Made by a program: the position numbers and the translations under genes. The notes under the pieces are model-generated. The model was not told the origin of the DNA, did no database searches, and saw nothing but the letters and a program-made list of their open reading frames with translations. DNA of 64,000 bases, taken from positions 1-64,000 of the forward strand of contig CAIOHR010000114.1 in NCBI GenBank assembly GCA_903858115.1. The letters are read 5' to 3'. The stretch is from an uncultured Pirellula sp. Its GTDB lineage: Bacteria > Planctomycetota > Planctomycetia > Pirellulales > Pirellulaceae. How positions within the stretch are numbered: the first letter of the stretch is position 1; each line of letters opens with the position of its first letter. Positions 26,221-35,716 of this stretch are shown in pieces.

Positions 26221-26509
26221 TTTGTAGTCTTTCACGCGGGCGACTTAGTTTATCTGTTTCGCTGAGTATAACGTTCCTAAGTTCATTTTGCTCATAGCGA
26301 AATCAGATGCAAGGCATACTGGAGCCTTTACTTCTGCGGGGCTGGCGCGGCGACCTGCTATAAAACGGCTCGGGCTTCAAAAGTTCAGCGTAGCCTCTTC
26401 GTCTTCGCCTGCTGGGCTGGAGGCCTTCTGTGAGTTATCATTAGATGTCTCTTTCCTGCTATCGACTACCACTCGGTTGCATTGACCTGCCGCAATAAGC
26501 TGCCTACCT
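26221..26509. promoter_or_regulatory. Divergent regulatory region
   Basis: A 289-bp gap between the leftward DJ-1 gene and the rightward DUF1501 gene. It must hold both promoters. No terminator, RNA gene or clear palindrome was seen, and short frames in it lack coding features. Confidence 0.4.
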
Positions 26510-27922
26510 ATGAATGAAAATCTGGATCAATCGCGCCGCCGTTTTCTTGAGCATATGTCCACTGGATTGACAGGGGTGGCACTTTCCAGTCTGCTCAGCC
26601 GAGAACTACAGGCCATCCCTTTAGGACAAACGAATCCTCCACCGAAGGCGAAACAAGTTCTTCAGATCTTTTGCCCGGGAGCAGCATCACATGTCGATTT
26701 GTGGGACCACAAACCATTGCTCGACAAATTCGATGGTACGCCGATGCCGGGGGAAGCTGAAGTCACGTTCCAAGGGAAGAACGGTAACTTGATGAAATCC
26801 CCCTGGCCATTCATCACCGCAGGAGAAAGCGGGAAGAAGATCTCCTCGCTTTTGCCCAACATGGCAAAACATGTCGATGACATGGCCTTTATTCACAGCA
26901 TGAGTTCTCGTACGAATACGCATGGACCAGGATGCATCTTCATGAACTCCTGTTTCACGCGAGATGGATTTCCAAGCGCGGGGTCCTGGATCAGTTACGC
27001 GATGGGGTCGATCAACGAGAACTTGCCCACCTACGTGTCGATCCAAGATATACGCGGTGAACCACCCAACGGAAAAGCCAATTGGGGCAATGGCTTCCTA
27101 CCAGCGCAATTCCAAGGAGTCTCGATGGCTGCACAGCAACCGCTTCGCAATCTGACTCGCCCAACATCGATTGGCCCCGATGCAGAGATGGCAACTCGCG
27201 ACTTCTTAAAGTTCATCAACACGGAACACGCTGCGCTGCACCCAGGTAACGATGAATTGCAAGCGAGACTGTCGTCGTATGAATTGGCTGCCAAGATGCA
27301 AACGGCTGCACCCGAGGTTAGCGATCTGTCCAAAGAGCCAAACCATATCCTCGACATGTACGGTGCGAACGATAGCAATAAACTGAAGGCTGCGTATGCT
27401 CGCAACTGCCTTTTGTCGAGACGATTGCTGGAGAATGGTGTGCGATTCGTCAGTCTATATTGTGCTTCTCGCGCTAGCGCTGTCGACGGATTGCTCAATT
27501 GGGATGCCCACAAAACACTTAAGTCGGATTACGAGCGACATTGCCCGATCTTTGACCAGCCTACCGGAGCGTTGCTAAGCGACATGAAACAACGTGGTAT
27601 GTTGGAAGACGTGCTTGTGGTTTGGTGTACGGAATTCGGTCGTATGCCGACTCACCAAGAAGGGACGAGTGGACGCGATCATAACCCAGATGCATTCACC
27701 ACTTGGATGATGGGGGCTGGGATTCGAGGCGGAGTCAGCTACGGTGAAACAGACGACTTCGGACGCCGCGCGGCAGTCGACATCACGAGTGTCTATGACT
27801 TTTATGCGACGATGCTCCATTTGCTTGGTCTCGATCACACGAAGCTGACATATTACCACAACGGAGCCAATCGTCGTTTGACCGATGTTCATGGCCACAT
27901 TCTGAAATCCATTTTGAATTGA
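26510..27922 (+). CDS. DUF1501 family protein, Tat-exported
   Basis: A 470-residue protein. A twin-arginine signal (QSRRRFLEHMSTGLTGVALSSLLS) begins it, then QVLQIFCPGAASHVDLWDHKPLL and, near the end, WCTEFGRMPTHQEGTSGRDHNPDAFTTWMMGAGIRGGVSYG mark the DUF1501 family. These metal-binding residues place it in the alkaline phosphatase/sulfatase superfamily. In planctomycetes it almost always lies beside a cytochrome-DUF1549-DUF1553 gene, as here 12 bp downstream, and the pair is thought to act on complex carbon sources; the reaction is not known. Here DUF1501 comes first, while the reverse order is common. Confidence 0.92.
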   Translation: MNENLDQSRRRFLEHMSTGLTGVALSSLLSRELQAIPLGQTNPPPKAKQVLQIFCPGAASHVDLWDHKPLLDKFDGTPMPGEAEVTFQGKNGNLMKSPWPFITAGESGKKISSLLPNMAKHVDDMAFIHSMSSRTNTHGPGCIFMNSCFTRDGFPSAGSWISYAMGSINENLPTYVSIQDIRGEPPNGKANWGNGFLPAQFQGVSMAAQQPLRNLTRPTSIGPDAEMATRDFLKFINTEHAALHPGNDELQARLSSYELAAKMQTAAPEVSDLSKEPNHILDMYGANDSNKLKAAYARNCLLSRRLLENGVRFVSLYCASRASAVDGLLNWDAHKTLKSDYERHCPIFDQPTGALLSDMKQRGMLEDVLVVWCTEFGRMPTHQEGTSGRDHNPDAFTTWMMGAGIRGGVSYGETDDFGRRAAVDITSVYDFYATMLHLLGLDHTKLTYYHNGANRRLTDVHGHILKSILN

Positions 27923-27934
27923 ACGACATCCAAC

Positions 27935-30880
27935 ATGCAACTTCCGAAAAAATCGAATTCGTCCAAGCGTTGCTGGCCCGTGAGGTGCTTTTACCCCTTG
28001 ACACTCTTCGTTCTACTCTTTGCACCGATGCCCAGCATGTTGGCTGCCGATGGAATTGCGTTTTTTGAACAGAAGATCCGTCCGGCTCTCATTGAACATT
28101 GCTATGAGTGCCACAGCCTTGCCACCGAAAAGCTGAAGGGAAATCTACTTCTTGACTCGAAGGCTGGGATAGAGAAAGGAGGCGATAGTGGCGAAACGCT
28201 GATCCGTCCCGGGGATCCCGATGGCAGCTATCTCCTTCGTGTTATGAAGCATCTTGAGGATGGCATGGAGATGCCGCCGAACAAGCCGAAACTGCCGGAC
28301 GCAGTCATTGCGGATTTTACGTCGTGGATCAACATGGGTGCCCCCGACCCGCGAACCGGTGTTGTACTAGAAGCGAAGAGAGCAGACAAATCGTGGTGGT
28401 CTTTGCAACCGGTGGGGACAGAATTCGCTCATGAAAAAATCGATGACTTTATCTCCGCCAAGTGGTCCGAGAAGAATTTGGCTGGCAATCCACCCGCCGA
28501 TGCGCGATCGCTCATTCGGCGCATGACGTACGATGTGATCGGACTACCACCGTCCTATGAAGAAATTGTGGCGTTTGAGAGCGAATATCAAAAGAGCCCG
28601 CAAGCAGCGGTTGCTGATTTGGTAGATCGATTACTCGCCTCGCCTCGTTATGGGGAACGATGGGGAAGGCATTGGCTCGATGTGATTCGGTTTGGGGAGA
28701 GCCATGGCTTTGAGCGAAATGTTATCGTGGATGATTTGTGGCCGTTTCGCGACTACGTAATCCAATCGATCAACGACGACAAGTCGTTTCAACAGTTGAT
28801 GATCGAGCATCTGGCTGGGGATGTGATTGGAAAGGACGATCCGTCGGTCGAGGTCGGCACGGCATTTCTTGTCGCGGGCCCTTATGACGATGTCGGCAAT
28901 CAAGACGCCGTAGCCAAGGCGAATATACGCGCTGCCACTTTGGACGATGTGATCACGGCTACGAGTGGTGCCTTTTTGGGATTAACCATCAACTGTGCTC
29001 GTTGTCATCATCATAAATTCGATCCGATACCCGCTGAAGACTACTATCGTATGTTGGCCGCGTTCGAAGGTGTGACGCATGCACGCCGGAGCATTGCGAC
29101 CCAAGCGGAGAGAAGGGCTCTTGAAGAAGCCATGAAGCCTCACAATGAAGAACTGAAGCAGTTGGAGTCAGAAAAAGGAAAGCTTGAAGCCGCGATCGAG
29201 GTGCGTGCCAAAGCTGTTTCCGAACAGACCAAAGCGACACGTCCCAAGATCGATCTACATGGAACAGACGAGTCCTTTGACGCTGTCGAAGCGAAGTATC
29301 TGAAATTTATCATTCACGGACTGACGAGCGACTATCAAGATGGTGTGAAGGGCAAAAGGCGAGGTGGCCAAGGAGGAAAGCTTACTGAGTTTCGAGTATG
29401 GAGTGCAGACCAGCCTGAACGCAATGTTGCATTAGCGACGCATGGGACAATCGCTACAGGAGCCAAGTCGGCGACGGCTGAAGATTTCCCTGAAGCGTAT
29501 GGTCCTCAATATTGTATCGATGACGCGCTTGGTGAAGCGTGGTTCATCGGTTCTCCTTCCGAGTTGTTACTCACTTTTCCAAAAGTAGAAAAGATTCAAA
29601 GAATTACGTTCCTTAACGCGAGAGGGGATCGCAGTATCGATGATAGCAAAGTGAGAGGCTCGACACCTTGCGAATACGAAGTGCAGGTCTCTGTCGACGG
29701 AAAGCAATGGACGACTGTTGCATCCGATGAAGGTCGCGAGCCATGGACTCCCGCGCATGGAATCGCAAAGGCTCGCCGAGCTATGGAGACAGTCGAGGAA
29801 GACAAGCAGCTCGCGGATTTCGATAAACAGATCCAAAAGATTCGTGCCGCGATTGCTAAAGTTCCAAAGCTACCTCAAGTGTGGGCAGGTACTTTTGCGA
29901 CACCGAAGGAGCCGACCTTTGTTCGTAAGGGAGGCGATCCGATGAAATTGGGGGAGCCAATCGCACCGTCTAGTTTGCAGGTTCTTAGCAGAATACCGAT
30001 CTCCTTTGAATTGAAACAGAATGCAGACGAGGGTGAAAGACGTCTCGCATTGGCAAAATGGATTACCCACGATAGCAATCCACTTACACCGCGAGTGTTA
30101 GCGAATCGCGTTTGGCAATACCATTTTGGAACAGGCATCGTGGATAGCCCGAGCGACTTTGGCTATTTGGGAAGCAAACCAACGCACCCGGAGTTGCTAG
30201 ATTATCTTGCTAGCCGTTTGATCAAGAACGGATGGAAGATCAAATCGCTTCATCGCGAGATCCTTTTATCCAAGGTCTATCAGCAAAGTGCTGCCTACCA
30301 TGAAGACTTTGCAAAACAGGACAAAGATTCGAGGTTATTGTGGCGTTTTCCGCCGCGTCGGCTTTCGGCGGAGGAGTTACGCGACACGATATTGACCGTC
30401 GCGGGCAAGATGCGGTTGGAACCGATGGGTGGGCCAGGATTCCGTTTATACAAGTTTACGCAGAATAACGTTTGCACCTATTTTCCGCTCGACGTTCACG
30501 GACCAGAGACATACCGACGATCCGTTTATCATCAAAATGCGAGAGCGAGCATCGTCGACGTACTCAGTGATTTTGATTTGCCGGACAATGCGTTTGCGGC
30601 ACCGAAACGAGCCAATACGACGACACCGTTGCAAGCGTTAACAATGCTGAACCATAGCTTTACCTTGGATATGGCAAAGGCGATTGGCGATCGTATTGCC
30701 GGCGACAAAGACAAAGCATTGGAGCTTGGTGTGGCGATCACCAAGGCCTACCGAATTGTTTTTCAGCGCGATCCTTCTCCTGAGGAAATAGTGGCTGCGA
30801 GTCCGTTGATAGAAAAGCATGGCATCGAAGTATTTTGTCGCGCGTTGCTCAACGCGAACGAACTACTTTACATAGAATAG
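27935..30880 (+). CDS. PSD1 protein: planctomycete cytochrome c (PSCyt1), DUF1549 and DUF1553
   Basis: A 981-residue exported protein. A signal segment (about 18-37) is followed by a haem-attachment site EHCYECHS (Cys56, Cys59, His60) in the PSCyt1 domain, with LLLDSKAGIEKGGDSGETLIRPGDPDGSYLLRVMKH. DUF1549 covers about 150-350 (FGESHGFERNVIVDDLWPFRDYV, then NCARCHHHKFDPI, a second CxxCH). A coiled coil and a beta-rich insert (about 440-620) come next, and DUF1553 (about 690-960) ends it. The second CxxCH is conserved in the family. Electron transfer to or from the partner enzyme is likely. It follows the DUF1501 gene by 12 bp and precedes the oxidoreductase by 70 bp. Confidence 0.92.
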   Translation: MQLPKKSNSSKRCWPVRCFYPLTLFVLLFAPMPSMLAADGIAFFEQKIRPALIEHCYECHSLATEKLKGNLLLDSKAGIEKGGDSGETLIRPGDPDGSYLLRVMKHLEDGMEMPPNKPKLPDAVIADFTSWINMGAPDPRTGVVLEAKRADKSWWSLQPVGTEFAHEKIDDFISAKWSEKNLAGNPPADARSLIRRMTYDVIGLPPSYEEIVAFESEYQKSPQAAVADLVDRLLASPRYGERWGRHWLDVIRFGESHGFERNVIVDDLWPFRDYVIQSINDDKSFQQLMIEHLAGDVIGKDDPSVEVGTAFLVAGPYDDVGNQDAVAKANIRAATLDDVITATSGAFLGLTINCARCHHHKFDPIPAEDYYRMLAAFEGVTHARRSIATQAERRALEEAMKPHNEELKQLESEKGKLEAAIEVRAKAVSEQTKATRPKIDLHGTDESFDAVEAKYLKFIIHGLTSDYQDGVKGKRRGGQGGKLTEFRVWSADQPERNVALATHGTIATGAKSATAEDFPEAYGPQYCIDDALGEAWFIGSPSELLLTFPKVEKIQRITFLNARGDRSIDDSKVRGSTPCEYEVQVSVDGKQWTTVASDEGREPWTPAHGIAKARRAMETVEEDKQLADFDKQIQKIRAAIAKVPKLPQVWAGTFATPKEPTFVRKGGDPMKLGEPIAPSSLQVLSRIPISFELKQNADEGERRLALAKWITHDSNPLTPRVLANRVWQYHFGTGIVDSPSDFGYLGSKPTHPELLDYLASRLIKNGWKIKSLHREILLSKVYQQSAAYHEDFAKQDKDSRLLWRFPPRRLSAEELRDTILTVAGKMRLEPMGGPGFRLYKFTQNNVCTYFPLDVHGPETYRRSVYHQNARASIVDVLSDFDLPDNAFAAPKRANTTTPLQALTMLNHSFTLDMAKAIGDRIAGDKDKALELGVAITKAYRIVFQRDPSPEEIVAASPLIEKHGIEVFCRALLNANELLYIE

Positions 30881-30950
30881 CTGAAGTGGTGGCTCGCAAT
30901 TACGCAGAGTGATTTGACACAGCCGACAAAAGTAGCAGGCACATGGAATC

Positions 30951-32324
30951 ATGAAAAACAATCAACGATTTTCTCGCAGAAATGCACTTACCGCAGGTAC
31001 GGTTGCCGCAACAGCCTTTGCATTTCCTGCAATTGTTCGCGCTCGCAATTTGAATAGTAAATTGCGAATTGCCGTTGTTGGCATGGGCGGCAGAGCCAAT
31101 TCGCATACGAGCAGTCTAGCGGAATTAGAGAAGGATACTTCTTTGAATATTGAGCTTGGTGGCGTTTGCGATTGTGACCAGAAAAAAACAGCAAACGCCA
31201 TTCGCGCGTGCCGGGAAAAAACAGGCCATGAGGTTACAGGTTACGACGATTTACGGCGATTGTTAGACGATAAATCGATCGACGCGGTAACCTATGCTAC
31301 GCCCAATCATTGGCATGCGTTGGGGGTTATTTGGGGATGCCAAGCAGGGAAAGATGTCTACGTGGAAAAGCCTGGATCTCACAACATCTTCGAAGGCAGG
31401 AAGATGGTAGAAGCGGCTCGCAAATACGATCGGATCGTTCAACACGGAACGCAATGTCGATCTTCGCAAAACATCGTCGACGGGATGAAACATCTGCACG
31501 ATGGTCTGATCGGAGAAGTCTATTTTGGCCGTGGGATAGCATACAAGATACGGCGCAATCATGGAAAAAATGAGACTCGGCCTGCGCCTGACAATCTACA
31601 GTGGGATGCTTTTTGTGGCCCCGCTCCTTTTCATCCATACAGTACATTTCACCAAACAAAGTGGCATTGGATTTGGGATTTCGGCAACGGGGAAATTGGC
31701 AATCAAGGAGTCCATCAAATGGATCTGTTGCGTTGGGGGATGAAAATCGATCAACACCCTACGACCGTTTCCGCGATGGGGACGAACTATATCCAAGAAA
31801 ATTTATTCAGAAGTGATGCGGAAACCCCAGGTTTGCTCTCTTCGATGTTGAAGTGGCCCGATGGAAAGATGATTACTTTTGAAGTTCGAGATTGGTACAC
31901 GAATGCGGAGGCTGGATTTCGTGATCAGTATCCTTTCGTGCAAAAGGATTTCCCGGTAGGGGCGATCTTCCTTGGGACGAAAGGAACCATGGTCTTTCCA
32001 GACTATTCAAGCTACTACTCCTTCTTGGGAGACAAGAGAGAGCCTGGACCTTCTGCGTATCAGCCTGGTAGTCCGATCTCCGATACACCGCACTTTCGAA
32101 ACTGGATATCCGCAGTTCGTTCTAGGAATCGAGCAATTCTAACGGCTGACATTCTGGAGGGGCATATGTCCTCTGCGCTGTGCCACCTTTCGAACATTGC
32201 TTATCGAGTCGATGAAACGTTGCACTTTGATGCAATGGAGGAGCAGTTCAAGGGGAATGAAAAAGCATCGGCTCTTGTATCGCGACCAGCGAGGCCACCG
32301 TACGACGTGCCTGCAACGGTGTAG
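30951..32324 (+). CDS. Tat-exported Gfo/Idh/MocA family oxidoreductase, third gene of the set
   Basis: A 457-residue protein with a twin-arginine-like signal (RRNALTAGTVAATAFAFPAIV). It has a Rossmann motif (VVGMGGRANSHTSS), the catalytic VEKPGSHN segment (about 131-138), and a C-terminal substrate domain with HWIWDFGNGEIGNQGVHQMDLLRWG, a sequence shared with the gene at 7196-8680. It oxidises or epimerises a sugar-like substrate with NAD(P). Its location behind the DUF1501/PSD1 pair suggests joint use of one carbohydrate. The stop codon region is partly repeated downstream (32319-32349). Confidence 0.9.
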   Translation: MKNNQRFSRRNALTAGTVAATAFAFPAIVRARNLNSKLRIAVVGMGGRANSHTSSLAELEKDTSLNIELGGVCDCDQKKTANAIRACREKTGHEVTGYDDLRRLLDDKSIDAVTYATPNHWHALGVIWGCQAGKDVYVEKPGSHNIFEGRKMVEAARKYDRIVQHGTQCRSSQNIVDGMKHLHDGLIGEVYFGRGIAYKIRRNHGKNETRPAPDNLQWDAFCGPAPFHPYSTFHQTKWHWIWDFGNGEIGNQGVHQMDLLRWGMKIDQHPTTVSAMGTNYIQENLFRSDAETPGLLSSMLKWPDGKMITFEVRDWYTNAEAGFRDQYPFVQKDFPVGAIFLGTKGTMVFPDYSSYYSFLGDKREPGPSAYQPGSPISDTPHFRNWISAVRSRNRAILTADILEGHMSSALCHLSNIAYRVDETLHFDAMEEQFKGNEKASALVSRPARPPYDVPATV

Positions 32325-32349
32325 TGACTCATCCACTGTGTATTGACTC
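32319..32349. repeat. Short imperfect direct repeat around a stop codon
   Basis: GTGTAGTGACTC (32319-32330) and GTGTATTGACTC (32338-32349) differ at one base and are 19 bp apart. The first includes the TAG stop of the oxidoreductase gene. Confidence 0.6.
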
Positions 32350-32358
32350 GTGAGGGAA

Positions 32359-33651
32359 TCAAAGGCGATAGAAATGAGTCGTCTTTGCGATGGTGACGAT
32401 GACGTTTTTGATTTCTTTGTAGATAGTGAATTGTGGACCGGCAGGGACATATACTACGTTTCTCTCGCGTCGCGCGATTACATTTTCGGCGATGATGGCA
32501 CGCAACATCCATGCAGCCATAGATTCGTTTTCACAAACAACACCGACCCAACCTAACGACTCGCATTCAACGGTTTCTAAACCTGACACGAGGGATATAC
32601 CTCGGCAAATCTCTGCGACAACCATGTGATATGCGTCTCTATCACTGTCGATATCGATTCGATCAACAGGTTCTAGGAGACGTCCTCGGTGAGGCGGCCC
32701 GCCGGCGATTCCTAAATCGCAAAAGCTAGTCCATATCTTGTCCCAAGGGACTTTACCGTCCGGAGCGAGTTGAACACTAGCCGACCCCATCGAATCGGTT
32801 TGAATCTCGTCGGCACGCCCTCGATACGCGACGGGCAGCAAAGCGTTGATGCGTCTCATGAATTCTTCGTGCCCGCGATCGATTGAAGCCAATTCAGTCG
32901 GCAAAGGGGATGTGTACTCGAACGCCCCCAGATACTTATTCACCAACAACGGCACGATCCTCTTGAGAGGGAAGACCTGGTCGAAGCCCTTGGAGCCACA
33001 AATACCGTTACATACGAGAACAATACGATCCGTATCCGCCTCATCGGATCGCGAATGGAGATCCAGTAATTCTCCCCATGGGATTTCCGCAAAGAAATCA
33101 GTCTGGCGGTTTACGGGATTCGATTCCTGAACAGCAAAATCTGCGTGAACACCAAGTCTTCGCAGTTCCCAGACAAGTTCTGTAATCTGTTTTCTTTGCA
33201 AAGTGAAGATCCCTGGGTTCATTCGATCCACTACGTCGACGGGGTGCCTTGTGACGATGAGCCATGGCCCCATGGACTTTTCGAGGTCGCTTGAAACAAG
33301 AAACTCCGCCCAGTCGGAACTATCCCATCGTTGTGCAAGAAACAAGGGTGGGTTGCTAGGTGCATCAGCGTCGAGTTGATTCCACAGTCTCGCAACATCG
33401 ATAAGTGCCGATGCTTGTTCGGCGCAATCCACAGTGATTAGAACAACACGTTGGGAATTTCTTTTGCAACAAAAAGTCCAATGCGAACGCACGACTTGTT
33501 CTAGTTCCTCGATGGGGAGGGACATGTCTACGAGCAGCACTGGCGATTCCAAGCGATTTTGGAGATCGAGACGCACTTCGAGCCAGCGATCGTTTGGGAT
33601 CCGAAAGGGTGGATTGTATGCGAGGAGGATGGAATCCACAGGGAATGACAA
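32359..33651 (-). CDS. Conserved-looking hypothetical protein, two-part
   Basis: A 430-residue protein that I do not recognise. It has no signal peptide, membrane helix or metal motif, so it is probably cytosolic. The N-terminal half (1-230) alternates beta-strand and helix, with QRVVLITVDCAEQASALIDVARLW and PWLIVTRHPVDVV. A second part has RIVLVCNGICGSKGFDQVFPL. The C-terminal 150 residues hold GIAGGPPHRGRLLEPV and a GWVGVVCENESMAAWMLRAIIAENV segment and end in a YKEIKNVIVTIAKTTHF block; these look well conserved. It lies 46 bp behind the ECF sigma factor on the same strand and may be co-expressed. The start is weak: TTG at 33651 or GTG at 33639, neither with a ribosome site. Confidence 0.65.
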   Translation of the reverse strand: MSFPVDSILLAYNPPFRIPNDRWLEVRLDLQNRLESPVLLVDMSLPIEELEQVVRSHWTFCCKRNSQRVVLITVDCAEQASALIDVARLWNQLDADAPSNPPLFLAQRWDSSDWAEFLVSSDLEKSMGPWLIVTRHPVDVVDRMNPGIFTLQRKQITELVWELRRLGVHADFAVQESNPVNRQTDFFAEIPWGELLDLHSRSDEADTDRIVLVCNGICGSKGFDQVFPLKRIVPLLVNKYLGAFEYTSPLPTELASIDRGHEEFMRRINALLPVAYRGRADEIQTDSMGSASVQLAPDGKVPWDKIWTSFCDLGIAGGPPHRGRLLEPVDRIDIDSDRDAYHMVVAEICRGISLVSGLETVECESLGWVGVVCENESMAAWMLRAIIAENVIARRERNVVYVPAGPQFTIYKEIKNVIVTIAKTTHFYRL

Positions 33652-33697
33652 CGTATGGGAATAGTGAAGTTCGAAGGATGAATAAAGATCCCAACGG

Positions 33698-34300
33698 TCA
33701 GTTGTTGGGATTCCATTCAGGGAATTTTTCCAATTGCGTTTTGAGAGCGAGTCGAGCGCGATTCAGTCGAGAGCGTACGGTACCGATGGAAATGGAAAGG
33801 ACCTCCGCAATTTCTTCGTAAGCCATATCCTCCATTTCGCGAAGGACCAAGATGGATCGATGGTCTTCGGTGAGCAAGGCTAGGGCGCGGTGCACGAGTG
33901 CGATATCTTCGCTTCGGGACATACGGATTTCAGGAGCATCACCGTGGAACTCGGGTTCCAGTCCAACCGTCTCTCTGCTTTCGTCGAGAGAAACGTTCCC
34001 CTTTTTTCTACGTCGTTTCGCAAGTGCAAAGTTAAAAGCGATTCGGTAGAGCCATGTAAAGAATCGGCTATTTTGCTGGAATGTATCGAGCTTCAGATAC
34101 GCTTGGATGAACGCTTCTTGGACAACATCTTCGGCTTCATCTGCATTGCCAACGACACTGATCATCGCGGTGTATAGTCGATCTTGGTAACGAACGACCA
34201 ATACCTCAAACGAGCCGTTGTTTCCGGCGAGCGCTGACTGGATCAGTTCTTCTTCGTCGTTCACAGAGGGGCCACCGGGTTCATTCGTAACGCAGAGCAT
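33698..34300 (-). CDS. ECF-type RNA polymerase sigma factor
   Basis: A 200-residue sigma-70 family protein without region 1. Region 2 contains VVRYQDRLYTAMISVVGNADEAEDVVQEAFIQAYLKLDTF (about 30-70) and a WLYRIAFNFALAKRRRKK segment. Region 4 contains LTEDHRSILVLREMEDMAYEEIAEVLSISIGTVRSRLNRAR (about 140-180). This is the common planctomycete ECF type. It overlaps the end of the permease gene by 20 bp from the ATG at 34300; a GTG at 34264, after GGTGG, is another start. No anti-sigma gene is seen beside it. Confidence 0.9.
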   Translation of the reverse strand: MLCVTNEPGGPSVNDEEELIQSALAGNNGSFEVLVVRYQDRLYTAMISVVGNADEAEDVVQEAFIQAYLKLDTFQQNSRFFTWLYRIAFNFALAKRRRKKGNVSLDESRETVGLEPEFHGDAPEIRMSRSEDIALVHRALALLTEDHRSILVLREMEDMAYEEIAEVLSISIGTVRSRLNRARLALKTQLEKFPEWNPNN

Positions 34301-35516
34301 CGATCGGGTCTAAGCGACTGGCACGCCAGGCTGGATAAAATCCAAACCCGACACCCACTGCTGCTGAGAATAACAAGCTAGCGATGGCTGCCCAGTGGCT
34401 GATAACGATTGGCCAATCTCTTCCGGACGAAACCGTATTGATTGCAACGGTTAAAGAGACTGAACCGCCAATACCGAGGATAACTCCGATCGCGCCGCCG
34501 ACGACGGACAGCACCATCGACTCGACGAGAAATTGGAGCAAGATGTCATTTGGTCGCGCACCGACAGCCATACGGATCCCAATTTCTCGGGTGCGTTCGG
34601 TGACCGATACGAGCATGATGTTCATGATCCCGACTCCGCCGACAACCAGCGAGATGCCAGCAATGGAAGCGAGCATCAGGGTGAGAGTCGCGGTGACCAA
34701 GCTAAAGGCTCCAGCAATTTCGGTGGTATTGGCAACTTCGAAATCTGGTTGTTCCCCCATTCCGATACGATGCCGGTCCATTAATAGCGAATCGATTTCT
34801 TGTTCTGCCGATCCCATCAGCTCCGTCGCACGTGCCGAAACGAGGGCGACATCGACGTTGTTGAAGTTGCTACCTTGGAGCCGTTTTCGAACAGTAGCGT
34901 ATGGCATCAGCACAACATCGTCTTGATCATCTCCGACGATGTTTGCCCCTTTGGTGCTAAGAACCCCCACGATTTCAAAAGGTATATTCTTTATCCGGAT
35001 CGACTTGCCGATGGGATTCGTTGTTTGAAAGAGCTTTTTGACGATGGTTTGCCCGACAACGCAAACTTTGTTCGAGTTGTTGATATCACTTTCAGTGAAA
35101 AAGTCCCCTAATCGCATGTCCCAGTTGCGAACTTGAAGGTAATCCGCTCCGACGCCTTGCAACTCTCGAGGCCTACAATTGTTGTTTCCGTAAATGACTT
35201 GTCCTGCTGCGCCGACGATGGGTGTGGCAGCCAGAACACTGGGACATTCTTTTCCGATGGCAGCGATGTCGGAAGCCGTTAAGGTTGGTATTTGGCCTTG
35301 CCTGGCCCCGCGTCGGTTGGCGGGAGCGACGACAATAACATTTGTGCCCAGATTTCGAAATTCTCCCTGAACAAGTTCGCTCGCAGAAGTTCCAATGGAA
35401 ACCATGGCCGTGACAGCAGCAATTCCGATAACGACTCCTAAAATTGTCAAACCGGCTCGGAGTTTGTTTTTCGCAAGCGCTCGGGTGGCGATTCGGAACG
35501 TGCTGGAAATGTTCAT
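34281..35516 (-). CDS. MacB/FtsX-type ABC transporter permease
   Basis: A 411-residue membrane protein with one N-terminal helix (about 15-37), a periplasmic MacB core domain (about 45-245), and three C-terminal helices with the FtsX signature (SVTERTREIGIRMAVGARPNDILLQFLVESMVLSVVGG, about 300-345). Such permeases pair with an ATPase subunit and usually an adaptor to export lipids, peptides or toxins, working by mechanotransmission. No ATPase gene lies near it in this window, so the partner is elsewhere. The stop overlaps the ECF sigma gene. Confidence 0.88.
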   Translation of the reverse strand: MNISSTFRIATRALAKNKLRAGLTILGVVIGIAAVTAMVSIGTSASELVQGEFRNLGTNVIVVAPANRRGARQGQIPTLTASDIAAIGKECPSVLAATPIVGAAGQVIYGNNNCRPRELQGVGADYLQVRNWDMRLGDFFTESDINNSNKVCVVGQTIVKKLFQTTNPIGKSIRIKNIPFEIVGVLSTKGANIVGDDQDDVVLMPYATVRKRLQGSNFNNVDVALVSARATELMGSAEQEIDSLLMDRHRIGMGEQPDFEVANTTEIAGAFSLVTATLTLMLASIAGISLVVGGVGIMNIMLVSVTERTREIGIRMAVGARPNDILLQFLVESMVLSVVGGAIGVILGIGGSVSLTVAINTVSSGRDWPIVISHWAAIASLLFSAAVGVGFGFYPAWRASRLDPIDALRYE

Positions 35517-35716
35517 TTATCAGGGAAAATGCAAGGTTTGATGGTTTTCGGGAGATTTTTAACGGGTCGGGCCTTATTCTAGACGCAGGGGCTACCAAAT
35601 TGCCGTTGCAAAGATCGAAAATTTCTCTAGGATTCTTTTTCTTAAGGAATGAGTACTAGAAGTTGAATCAGCAGACGACGTGGATGCTGAAAGAACCCGG
35701 AAAAATTGGTTGGCGA

